Source: Physocladia obscura
Taxonomy: Eukaryota > Chytridiomycota > Chytridiomycetes > Chytridiales > Chytriomycetaceae
Assembly: GCA_027596945.1 (NCBI GenBank)
Contig: JADGJH010000707.1
Location: forward strand, 1 to 15,130
DNA: 15,130 nucleotides
Direction: 5' to 3'
Part shown: in pieces, positions 1 to 8,038 of the stretch
Layout of the letters: each line of letters opens with the position of its first letter
Position numbering within the stretch: position 1 is the first letter of the stretch
Made by a program: the position numbers and the translations under genes
The notes under the pieces: model-generated
The model's input: only the letters and a program-made list of their open reading frames with translations
Database searches by the model: none
What the model was told of the DNA's origin: nothing

Positions 1-490
1 GTATACGCGTTTCCATAAAGTAGGTAGCTCGACGGAAAAAGATCCGCGAAGCATGATATTCAAAGTACAATGCTCTTTCCATTTTTATTTTTTCCAGATA
101 ACATTTAAAAATAGGCTTTTGATGTATGGCACAATTTCGAGTGGAAAGATTTGAGTGAAAACAAAACGCGACGTACACTGGAGAAGAAATTCGTGGCATG
201 GCTTGCTGAACAGAATTTAGAAGCATCCCAAGAGAAAGTTCGGCATTGGATTGGCGAAATGGTTGTTAAATATCCTCAAGGGTTTGGAAATTGGTTTGAG
301 AAAGCTGATGAAGGTAGTGATAATGATGGAATGGCTGTGATGGTGAATAGAGGCGAGTTTTTTATTTTCTCAAGAATTTTATTTTTTATTCCTTTTTTTA
401 AAAGGTATTGTGTCTTCGAACTCATTTAAATCTACTGGAAAACCAGGAAATAAAGATATTCCCAGTACAAAGCACGTATCAGGTTTTTAG
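1..490 (+). CDS. 3' end of an unrecognised spliced gene (partial at window edge)
   Basis: Three exons are proposed: 2-64, 115-313 and 405-490. The introns are 65-114 (starts gtacaa, ends atag) and 314-404 (starts gtagtg, ends aaaag). Joined, they give about 115 residues ending at TAG 488-490. The middle exon is rich in Trp and charged residues (DVWHNFEW, EKKFVAWLAEQ, VRHWIGEM, GFGNWFEK) and looks like a compact helical domain. The last exon is Ser/Lys/Gly-rich and ends HVSGF. The second intron is the weak point: unspliced, the middle exon reads on to a stop at 427-429 through an AT-rich, Phe-rich stretch that does not look coding. The gene begins upstream of the window. I do not recognise the family. 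Confidence 0.5.
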
Positions 491-566
491 TTTATTTTTG
501 GCGATAACCTTGTCTGAAGTATTCAAGCAATAAACAATAATATCATCAGCTAGTGCGTCCAACAAT

Positions 567-1412
567 ATGGCAAATATAGCCACAAAAACAGAAGTTTCGG
601 GAACAGGAATTTCCATCTCGGCTGTTCAAACTAATACTGACGCTAATACTGAAAGAGAAGCTAAAATTAATACAAAAACTTCAAGCGACCAGAAAAAAAG
701 CTCATCAGTAGCATTGCCAGGAATGTACGTCGTTGAAAGTTTTCAAAGTGGAAAAGGAAAGTCCAAGCACTGTGTAGCTATGGTATCTACTGAGGAATCA
801 CAATTAGGTACTTGTACAGCAGTCAATACATCCCAAAACATTTACAGTGAAATTGCTCCTGATGCGATTGCGAACGTCTCAATTCTTTCAGAAACTTTTG
901 AAGAAAAACAGCCCGCCACCTACCTCAAACCAACAGCAGCTTCAGCAACTATAATGCCACCACAGATACCACCACTGCTACCAGCAGCAAGCTCAATAGC
1001 AACAACTCCAAAAGTAGGTGTTATGTCTCCCAAGCAATCACTACCGTTTACACGCATGGAGTTCGCCAAATTATACCGTCATCTTATCACCCAAGCCAAA
1101 ATCAAAACAACAGCAGAATTAAAAAACAACGGCAAAACCAAAGCTTTAGATATTACACATACTTGGCCAGCGGCGCAGTCGGACAGAATTAGGTATTTTC
1201 AAAGGTTTCAGATACCAGTAGGTGTTGGGTATTTTATACCAGTGTGTGAGGATGGAAACACTGTCGCGATGACGGAGCAGACTGCTGCCGTTAATGGTGT
1301 ACAGAATATGATTGAGAGAGTGGAAAGCTCGTGGACTCAGCTGGAGAGAGATATTGGGTATTGTGGGGTTGATCGGGAAGTGATGGACTGGCAAATTGAA
1401 AGAAACGATTAA
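567..1412 (+). CDS. Hypothetical 281-aa protein, intronless
   Basis: A single open frame runs from ATG 567 to TAA 1410-1412. Residues 1-50 are Thr/Ser/Asn-rich and probably disordered. A short block around residues 50-75 (GMYVVESFQSGKGKSKHC) could be folded. Residues 105-150 are a Pro/Ala/Thr linker. The C-terminal 120 residues look globular, with LPFTRMEFAKLYRHLI, a charged helix, YFQRFQIPVGVGYFIPVC and IERVESSWTQLERDIG. There is no signal peptide, membrane segment or known catalytic motif. No splice sites are needed, unlike most neighbours. An antisense frame at 1146-1394 is a shadow. Function unknown. Confidence 0.7.
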   Translation: MANIATKTEVSGTGISISAVQTNTDANTEREAKINTKTSSDQKKSSSVALPGMYVVESFQSGKGKSKHCVAMVSTEESQLGTCTAVNTSQNIYSEIAPDAIANVSILSETFEEKQPATYLKPTAASATIMPPQIPPLLPAASSIATTPKVGVMSPKQSLPFTRMEFAKLYRHLITQAKIKTTAELKNNGKTKALDITHTWPAAQSDRIRYFQRFQIPVGVGYFIPVCEDGNTVAMTEQTAAVNGVQNMIERVESSWTQLERDIGYCGVDREVMDWQIERND

Positions 1413-1461
1413 ATAAAAGAGATTTTTATTGCAATTAATGACAATTTATTCTATTTAATTG

Positions 1462-1623
1462 ATGGCGATATATGGACGAGTGTATAGACCCAAGACTGTT
1501 GCGTGGTTTGTATACTTTGTCGATGAGAATGTTCGAACAGGAGCTTGGTGTGTCAGACCTGAAGCCTACAACGTGAGCGTATTAGTAAGAGAGCATTTGG
1601 CGGAACGGGGCTGTGTTGCATAG
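1462..1623 (+). CDS. Possible 53-aa small protein
   Basis: A short frame runs from ATG 1462 to TAG 1621-1623, about 50 bp after the preceding stop. It is rich in aromatic and basic residues (MAIYGRVYRPKTVAWFVYF, then GAWCVRPEAY), which is unusual for random frames in AT-rich DNA. An internal gtaaga could serve as a donor, so it may instead be the first exon of a gene whose remainder I cannot find, or a remnant. The rest of 1624-1862 holds nothing convincing. Low confidence. Confidence 0.25.
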   Translation: MAIYGRVYRPKTVAWFVYFVDENVRTGAWCVRPEAYNVSVLVREHLAERGCVA

Positions 1624-1862
1624 ATTTACTGCGGCCAACACAGATAAGGTAAATAAAATCAAGCCAACCACAATACTTTGCCGGATAGTATATAATGCGT
1701 ATCTGCGCAAAATATTGTTTAAAACAAAGCCCCATAGTAACCACGCAATTTATGTGAGCGCTACAGCCAACAACACCACGAATTCAGATGTGAATGTCAG
1801 TCTACCATCAAAATTTCAGTTCAGTCAACAAACTAACGAACTTATTAACAAAAATAAATATA

Positions 1863-3216
1863 TTATGCCGACTCTTCTTCCAAAATACCACACGACTCTA
1901 GAAGAATGGGCATCACGTCGCTCATTCCCAATACACCGAGCACTTCGCCCTTTCCAGACTCCCCAACAATCCACACGCGATGCGTCTTCGTTGCCGCCAT
2001 CTTCTCCACTGCGGTAATCAGTGGCGTTGATGGATGCACAGTAAACAGCGGCACGCGGTCTGCTCCGTTTGCATCCAGACCTTGCTGGCTCCGCAATTGC
2101 ACAAAGAATCGGAAGCATGCGTCGTACAAGTGCCGCCAACCACCACGCGACGAAAGAATCTCTTTAATATCTGTCATACTAATGCTGCCTTCGAGTCTCG
2201 CGTGCCCATGGGCCTTGTCGACGATCGCCACAGAGCTGGTGTTGTATTTGTGCATCAAGTATAGCGCGTCAAGGACCTGTCAAACATTTTAAAAATTAAT
2301 TATCAGAAGTTGCCGACAAGATGGAAGTTTTATCTTACCGAATCATTTAAATCCACGGTAATTACAGCATCTTTAATAATCAGGCCAAGATCTTGCAGCG
2401 ACAGTTCACCGACGGGCCAGCCAATCTCACGCGCAATGCCAACCTTTTTGGTCAGACGTCCAAACTTCTCGGCAACCAGCGAGCAGACCAGACTCTGGCT
2501 CAAAACGCCAATAAAACGGTCCTTATCGTCTGGAGACTTTTCGAGAACAACAAGACGGTGTAACTGCGGGTTTCTAGCAAACTCGTGCAGGGCGTCAAGC
2601 AGTGGCGTATCGGTATATACGGCCACAAGAGGATTTTGGTTCGACAAGTTCGACACAAGTTTGATTGGCACACCAGTACGATCAAGTGATGCGCGTTTGA
2701 TAATGTCGGTGATTTCGAGATTCGTGTCAAATTCTTTTTCCTTTTCTTCTCTTGGGAGCTTGCGGAACACTTCGAGTACGTATGTTACCAGGTCACGGTA
2801 GTCGAACATGCCAACAAATCCTCCTTGTTCGGGGCTGAAATATGGCATTTGCGGATGTCAGAAAGTCCAGTTTGAAGGAGAATAAAGAACGCGAAAGAAT
2901 AAAAAAATAACGAGAATTAATACCTGTACACGGGCGCTGACGAGATCTTGTGCTCCGCAAGAGCGTTGCAAGCATCTTGTACGCTCAAATCCGTGTCGAG
3001 ACAAATGGGAATTTTGGGATGCGATGACGAACGAGCAGTGGCACTGGCGAGAAGATCGCCGGACAGCGTTGTACTAAAAAGACTCCGCACCTGTTGCGCT
3101 CGCGATTGTGCTTGTTTTGTAGGTTCGTCTATTTGCTTTTCGAATCCCTTGCTTTCCTCTGATGCCAATATCGCTGTGCTGGAGGGCGTCTGCTCGAACT
3201 GGGCTGGGGTACTCAT
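1863..3216 (-). CDS. Protein with four CBS domains (AMPK-gamma/Sds23-like architecture), 400 aa
   Basis: Exons on the minus strand are 3216-2924, 2834-2339 and 2276-1863. The introns are 2923-2835 (89 nt, gtatta...ttcag) and 2338-2277 (62 nt, gtaaga...gacag). The join is in frame throughout and ends at TAA. Residues 1-65 are Ser/Thr/Gln-rich and disordered. Four CBS repeats follow: about 69-122 (KIPICLDTDLSVQDACNAL, then APVY, GFVGMFDYRDLV), 155-225 (HRLVVLEK, RFIGVLSQ), 240-320 (NTSSVAIVDK, LEGSISMTDI) and 325-395 (THRVWIVGE, LGVLGMSDVM). Tandem CBS pairs bind adenine nucleotides in the AMPK gamma subunit and in fungal Snf4/Sds23-type proteins, which regulate kinases or phosphatases in the cytoplasm or nucleus. 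The paralogue cannot be decided by eye, so no symbol is given. It is divergently arranged with the J-domain pseudogene. Confidence 0.9.
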
Positions 3217-3361
3217 GACTTTGTGTTTTGTAAATATCTTTTTCAGTTGTTTGGTCTTTTGTACCCATGTCAGGGTGACTCATAACGCGTCACATTATCA
3301 AATTTTCAACAGCCAATTCAAACTGAGAAAAAATTACAAATAATTCAAATGCTGAAAAAAA
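3217..3361. promoter_or_regulatory. Divergent intergenic region between the CBS gene and the J-domain pseudogene
   Basis: This 145-bp gap separates two divergent start codons and presumably holds both 5' UTRs and promoters. It becomes A-rich near 3330-3361. I see no clear TATA box or known operator, so the call rests on position only. Confidence 0.4.
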
Positions 3362-4711
3362 ATGGGAGATTCATTGAATCCAAAAGAAATCGAACAAACG
3401 GCTTCTGTTTCTGCAACAGAATTTGACGAGCTCAGTTCTTTGTCCCCGTTCTAATTGTGCGCGCACAGGTGTTTGGCATTGATTCCGCAGTGACGCCAGC
3501 CCAGATTAAGTCACAATACCGCCAGCTCGCAAAAAAAACCACTCGGACAAGGCGAGCCAGATTTCCCAATACAGCGCAAACATGCATACTTCTCTTCTCT
3601 TTCTTTCCACTGTTTGCGTTGCTCTTCTTTGAAAGGTTTATATGTTGCAAAACAAATACGGCGGTTCCACATAAACAATGGCTCCAATCAACCACATAAA
3701 CGACATTCTTCCGGACCCTGCGCGTCGTGTCAAAATACGATGCGTCGCGCAACCAGTCGTCCGCGCGAGAATTGCAATTGCACTCCTAGGGGTTTCACAA
3801 CGACGATGAACTTCGCGACTTAAAGTTTTTCACGCAAACTTTTTCAAGCAATACTAGAACAATGATGATGGCGATGGGTACGATAAAGATGAATATTACG
3901 AAGACGAAGAGTGGTATGATGAAAATGAAGAAGGTGATGAGGAGGAAGAGGACGAAGGATTTACAGGTATGATTATACATATATATTGTTTTGTTGTATT
4001 TTTTCGATAGATGAATTTCTCGATTTCATCCTTTACAGAATCGATGAACTGACTCAGAAGCTTTCTGGAAAAGCTCAAAAAGGCTTACTTATCATCTCCG
4101 TTGGACAGAAAACACGTCAACACGCGTAACTTTATCAAAATTTTTACCGCCAAATAATTTTGTGACGAGAAATCGAACAACGTTAAAACCTCAATCCCTA
4201 TGTTCATCGCCATTCTGAAGGAAAATGGTGCTTCGGTTGGGAATCGAATCCATTGGATGCAAGTTACCACTATGAAAACGAAAAAAACTGCTTGATATTC
4301 TGGTTCGAAATCACAACGAGCTCGTTTGGAAAGACATGGCGCAAAGTTTGGTCAGGCACTGGCGAAATCTTTTCGATCAAAGTACCCTTCAACGTCGTGG
4401 TGGATGCAAAGCCACCGAAGCTCAAGCTGCCAAAAGAAGGCAAAACAATATGAAGCTAAACAATCGGAACATGAAAAAGAAATGCAAGAATTACAGCAGA
4501 CCCAATTGCGTGAAAATGAATTTCAATTGCAGCAGCTGCAAGCGCAGGTTGCACAGCAACTGGATTAAGCCACTTTATTTGGATTGTCATGGCCGTTGCA
4601 AAAAACTGCCACTTGCGTGTTCTGGAAGACGAAAGGAAGTGCATCGAATTATCGCGAATTCTCTTGTTGGAGAAGCTGAGCGAGATTTGTAAAGAAGAAG
4701 TAATACTTTGA
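3362..4711 (+). pseudogene. Decayed J-domain (DnaJ/Hsp40-like) gene
   Basis: A start codon at 3362 opens MGDSLNPKEIEQT and ends TEFDELSSLSPF before a stop. From 3469 another frame reads VFGIDSAVTPAQIKSQYRQL, a typical J-domain helix I-II. The frame breaks at an A8 run (3531-3538). In the next frame the catalytic HPD reads HSD (3540-3548). After another 1-nt shift, GEPDFPIQRKHAY resembles helix III. DPARRV and KYDASR (about 3715-3745), the usual end of a J domain, lie in two different frames. An acidic run follows (3870-3966), then an intact-looking 44-nt intron (3967-4010, gtatga...gatag) and DEFLDFILYRIDELTQKL. Later fragments include a Gln-rich coiled coil (about 4440-4565) and a 40-residue tail from 4589 to TGA 4709-4711. 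J proteins activate Hsp70 through HPD. Many frame breaks plus loss of HPD indicate a non-functional gene, while its neighbours are intact. Confidence 0.75.
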
Positions 4712-4862
4712 TTATTATTGTTTGGTAATATGCGTCTTTTTTGAAAATCGACGGACTTCATGAATCTGTACAAATTGAAACAAAATTTTTTTCTGGTTTA
4801 TTATTTTTTTTTTTTAAATTTTGCCATCAGAAACGCTTGTAAAAACTTCTCTGAAGCGTTCA

Positions 4863-6884
4863 ATGGCTTCCGCAAGTGATATTGTTGCGCGTGATTTCAC
4901 GATCGACGATACCAATGATGAGATATACGCCGCTATCGATGCTTTGCGCTCTGAGAAGGACAGATTGGTTGGTTTGGTTTAGCTTTACATAGAACGTTAT
5001 CCAACCATACAATTTTCTAATCATTGGGTTGCAGCAAACTATATTTCAAGCGCAACAGATGGGCTTTGATATGCAGAGAAAAATACAGGCTGGTAAGCCA
5101 ATGCAGCTCAAGATGATCGACAACCAGGTACAGCTTGCGGAACAAAACCTGCGCCGACTGAGTACGTCCTATGAAAACAAAATCAAGCTTCTCAATAGAA
5201 TTCTTGACGAAAAGAAAGTTCGAGGCGAGTTCAGTATCAGTTTTTGTGTTTGATCCAAAGAAGATTGAAATTTTTTTCCTTTCGAGCAATCAGACCAAGC
5301 TTTTCTTGAAAAAGGACTGGAGGAGGTACAAACAGACGTGGCTAATTTGAAAGTCGAGACGTCGTTTCTCGCTGGCCAAATTAATTTGTTGAAGAAGGAA
5401 TCTGAGGAAAGAAAGAAAGAATTTGACGACCAAATTGCTGATATTCGTACAAAGGCTGCTGACCAAAATTCTTGGACGGAAGAAATCTACTCACAAGTCT
5501 ACACCCTACAAGCGAATTCGCAGCTTCTTATGGCAGAATATGAAGAGAAACAAAAAAACCTGAGGGAGAAAGAATAGTAAGATTTTTTATAACCACTTGA
5601 ATTTTCCTGATCGTCTATCAACTTTCTATTTTTAATAGTATTGACTCCGATCCAAACACTTCTGCAGTTTACTCCACAGTTTTTTCAAAAATGAACGAAG
5701 TTTTCATAGCGTCCAAATCAATCCAATCGGGTATGGTTTCTCGCGCTGCATACAGTAAAGGAGACAAGGCAGCCGGTTATTTAACACTAGCTGGATCTCT
5801 GATTCCATTTCCAGCTGCTACTGCTGTGTTAGGATACATTGCACAGGGCGTTCAATACCTTTCAGATAAGCGCGAAGAAGATCGAATTAACAACGTGACC
5901 GGAAACGCGCTTGGGTTTTCTGAAATGGATGAAATCTGTGACTGGATTGCACGCGGAATCGTGTTTGCGTACGAAGAACAGATCCGTGCGCTCAAAACCG
6001 ATTCCGCCAAAACTTTTGCCGAATGCTGCGTCAAATACGTGCTTGATTTCCTTGCAACCGCGGACTCTGAACGGGCAGTTCATCTCGATGAAAAATCTGA
6101 TGTTACAGTTGTCCATGTATCCAGCGAGGATGAAGCCGTTACCAACGTTACAACAATTCCGGCCAAAGAGATTGCAAGTAGCCCACAAGAAACTCTCGTT
6201 TCTGACCTTCTTGTGTACATGTCCAAACGCACGGGTGTAAAAAATGGCGCTTACGGGCTTTCGGATGTTAAACTTGAAACACGTATTCCAGGCGTCACGT
6301 TTACGGACCGTGGAATAATCAAGCAAACTGGACTGCGTACGGCAAATGGCACATTTTATCACGCACCTCCACCTCCACCTCGAGGAAAAGCACAAAAACA
6401 ATCAATGTCTCCAGCTGAACGCGCTAGACAGGCTCTTGCAAAGGCTGTGGAGTCACCACGGATTATAGCTGTGAGTTATCCAGGTGTCCCAGCCTCACCA
6501 TTACCGACGCCACCAGAATCTCCAGCTCCGAGCATGACCAGATCTCGTTCGATTTCAAAACTATTCAAATGGAACTCAGAGAATCCAAAAGAACTTATGA
6601 AGGAAGCATCGAAGACTGCAAAAGGCGTCGTAGATCTTAAAGAAACTGCGACAAAGGTGGCTGTCAATGTAGCACTGAATGCACAAGAAAAGTTTTGTGC
6701 TGTGCTTTCTGGTGATGAGCCTACCCGACCCGATATTTATGGATATCGTCTGGGAACAGTCAGGGAAGCTGTTCTGTTGGGTATGATTGAGGTTAGTAAA
6801 GTTCAAAGTAAGATTATTCCTTTGACTCCAGAACAAATCGCCCGCAATCCGAAAGCTCAAAGCAAGTTTTGGACTGGAAAGTAA
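4863..6884 (+). CDS. 610-aa coiled-coil protein with a hydrophobic Gly/Ala-rich segment
   Basis: Exons are 4863-4967, 5035-5233, 5294-5576 and 5639-6884. The introns are 67, 60 and 62 nt; the third (gtaaga...aatag) is clear, while the first (gttggt) and second (gtatca) have weaker donors. The joined frame is 1833 nt, exactly 611 codons, ending TAA. Residues 1-27 are acidic. Residues 28-195 form a long charged/Gln-rich coiled coil (LRRLSTSYENKIKLLNRIL, LKKESEERKKEFDDQ). After a short linker, residues 242-270 are strongly hydrophobic with Gly, Ala and Pro (LTLAGSLIPFPAATAVLGYI), followed by an amphipathic helical block to about 335. Five prolines precede an Arg near residue 440, and a Ser/Pro linker carries RSRSISKLFKW. 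The C-terminal 100 residues are helical. The hydrophobic segment could be a membrane-inserting hairpin or a buried core. A coiled-coil stalk plus such a segment suggests a self-assembling or membrane-associated protein; function unknown. Confidence 0.8.
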
Positions 6885-6941
6885 ACATAAGGTTTATAAT
6901 TGAATGTGGTTAAATAGTGCAAACAAAATAAAACTGTCAAA

Positions 6942-6961
6942 AATTGGAATTTATTCCAATT
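6942..6961 (+). terminator. Hairpin with TTTA loop after the 610-aa gene
   Basis: AATTGGAA (6942-6949) and TTCCAATT (6954-6961) form a perfect 8-bp stem around the loop TTTA, 57 nt after the upstream stop codon. It could act in 3'-end formation, or be an accidental AT-rich palindrome. Confidence 0.35.
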
Positions 6962-6970
6962 CAAACTTAG

Positions 6971-7366
6971 CGGAAGCAGCTATCTTTTGACTCAGCAAAA
7001 TTTTGTTACACCTTGATTCTTGGATCTGACATGAAAATGTCTAGTAATAGCACTATTGACTTACTTAAGTGTGTATTCAAGTGTTAAACTGTTCATATTT
7101 GCAGATTTCATGAAGTGCTTCAAGTATTCATGAAAGTCGTTGAATTGACTTTGTTTTCCCATTCAAATTTGGTCCTCACGGCTCAAAACTACAATGAGCA
7201 AGCATATTATCTGTTTTTAAACCAAACCATGACAGAAAAGTTAGGTACAAGTAGCTGGCTTGATGTAATCCATAATGCCAATATGAATATTAATAGCAAA
7301 AAAACCATCATAAACAATATTTCCAAAGATGATGCCAGTTTCAGTTGGGGAGACCTGAACAATTAA
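6971..7366 (+). pseudogene. Eroded AT-rich ORF of unknown origin
   Basis: One frame runs from just after TAG 6968-6970 to TAA 7364-7366, broken by a single in-frame TAA at 7085-7087. A candidate ATG is at 7031 (MKMSSNSTIDLLKCVFKC before the stop). The downstream part reads RFHEVLQVFMKVVELTLF, then [32 protein letters not shown] and ends SFSWGDLNN. From ATG 7126 about 79 codons remain open. The composition is Asn/Lys/Ile-rich and unlike the neighbouring host genes. I see no splice sites that remove the stop. A short downstream frame (ATG about 7438, MELLWGNDQALPDNPAAAM, stop about 7545) may be part of the same decayed gene. Family not recognised. Confidence 0.4.
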
Positions 7367-7376
7367 CTTAATGTGT

Positions 7377-7398
7377 GAGAGTCAGTTTACTGACTCTC
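7377..7398 (+). terminator. Strong hairpin with TTTA loop after the eroded ORF
   Basis: GAGAGTCAG (7377-7385) and CTGACTCTC (7390-7398) form a perfect 9-bp stem with loop TTTA, beginning 11 nt after the stop codon at 7366. Its position is that of a 3'-end or termination hairpin. The loop is identical to that at 6950-6953. Confidence 0.45.
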
Positions 7399-7405
7399 CA
7401 CTGCT

Positions 7406-7438
7406 TACCAGCTTCGGCTGATACCAGCTTCACGCTGA
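7406..7438. repeat. Two tandem 16/17-nt units
   Basis: TACCAGCTTCGGCTGA (7406-7421) is followed directly by TACCAGCTTCACGCTGA (7422-7438). Each can fold on itself, because AGC pairs with GCT; the first has a TTCG loop. It lies just downstream of the 7377-7398 hairpin, giving a cluster of small stems. Confidence 0.6.
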
Positions 7439-7545
7439 TGGAACTGCTTTGGGGCAATGACCAAGCTTTGCCTGACAATCCTGCAGCTGCAATGAGAAGA
7501 AACAGGAAGAACCTGACGTTCTTTTTTGAAATTCTAGTCATAAAA

Positions 7546-8038
7546 ATTTGAAGATTTTATCATATTTGTTTAAAAAATAAAATAGCAATAAATAAATAAT
7601 AAATAAAACATTTCAAAATAAAGGTTTTTTTTTCTGTATTTTTAATACGATCAATTTAATTGATTTGATCAAAAGTACCTGGATAATTAAAATCATTGCT
7701 TTGAACCCAGCCATTTTTCTCGAACTTATTTTTGGCAACCCAGAAAGCAGCTGTGATTACTGATTGGAGTTATTTGAACGCTGCAGAATATCTGTGGACA
7801 TATCAGGCATATAAATTGTGATAATAGTTCAAATTGCAATGATATGTCAAAGTTATGAAGATAGTTTGCTTGAAGTTTTTTCGCTCAATATAATGTTTAG
7901 ATTAACAATTAAAAAAAGAATCTTGGTGTAATTTTGTTAATGTAAAAGTTTTTTTCATTTAATATGAATGTTTACATGAAGAAGGTGGTGTAATTTTGTT
8001 AAATATAAAAAAAATTTGTTTAAGTATGTAAAGTACAA
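7546..8038. other. AT-rich gene-free stretch, 3' side of the 942-aa gene
   Basis: There is no credible reading frame on either strand. It contains a small palindrome (ATCAATTTAATTGAT near 7651), several A/T homopolymers and the direct repeats at 7924-8002. Since the next gene is on the minus strand and stops at 8039, the right end must include its 3' UTR and polyadenylation site. Confidence 0.5.
7924..8002. repeat. Exact 17-nt direct repeat, 62 nt apart
   Basis: TGGTGTAATTTTGTTAA occurs at 7924-7940 and again at 7986-8002. Both copies lie within 120 nt downstream of the minus-strand stop codon at 8039, so they may be in that transcript's 3' UTR. The first copy overlaps the right end of the candidate inverted-repeat element. 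Confidence 0.7.

Larger units (their letters stand above)
7006..7931. mobile_element. Candidate small inverted-repeat element
   Basis: TTACACCTTGATTCTT (7006-7021) and the reverse complement of 7916-7931 (TTACACCAAGATTCTT) match at 14 of 16 positions. TTTTG occurs directly outside both ends (7001-7005 and 7932-7936), as a 5-bp target duplication would. The 926-bp interior holds the eroded ORF, the 9-bp hairpin and the tandem units, but no recognisable transposase. The caveat is that the right-end sequence recurs at 7986-8002, so it may be a local repeat rather than a true terminus. Confidence 0.3.

Noticed and set aside
2310..2801. Plus-strand frame (163 codons) opposite the CBS gene
   Set aside because: The minus-strand exons encode clear CBS domains, so this is a shadow.
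4230..4250. Minus strand reads GGATTCGATTCC, similar to a tRNA T-arm/B-box
   Set aside because: No matching acceptor stem, D-arm or A-box lies at the right distance, and the sequence lies inside the J-domain pseudogene.
5862..6401. Minus-strand frame (179 codons)
   Set aside because: It lies opposite the last exon of the 610-aa gene, whose four exons join in frame; no independent support.
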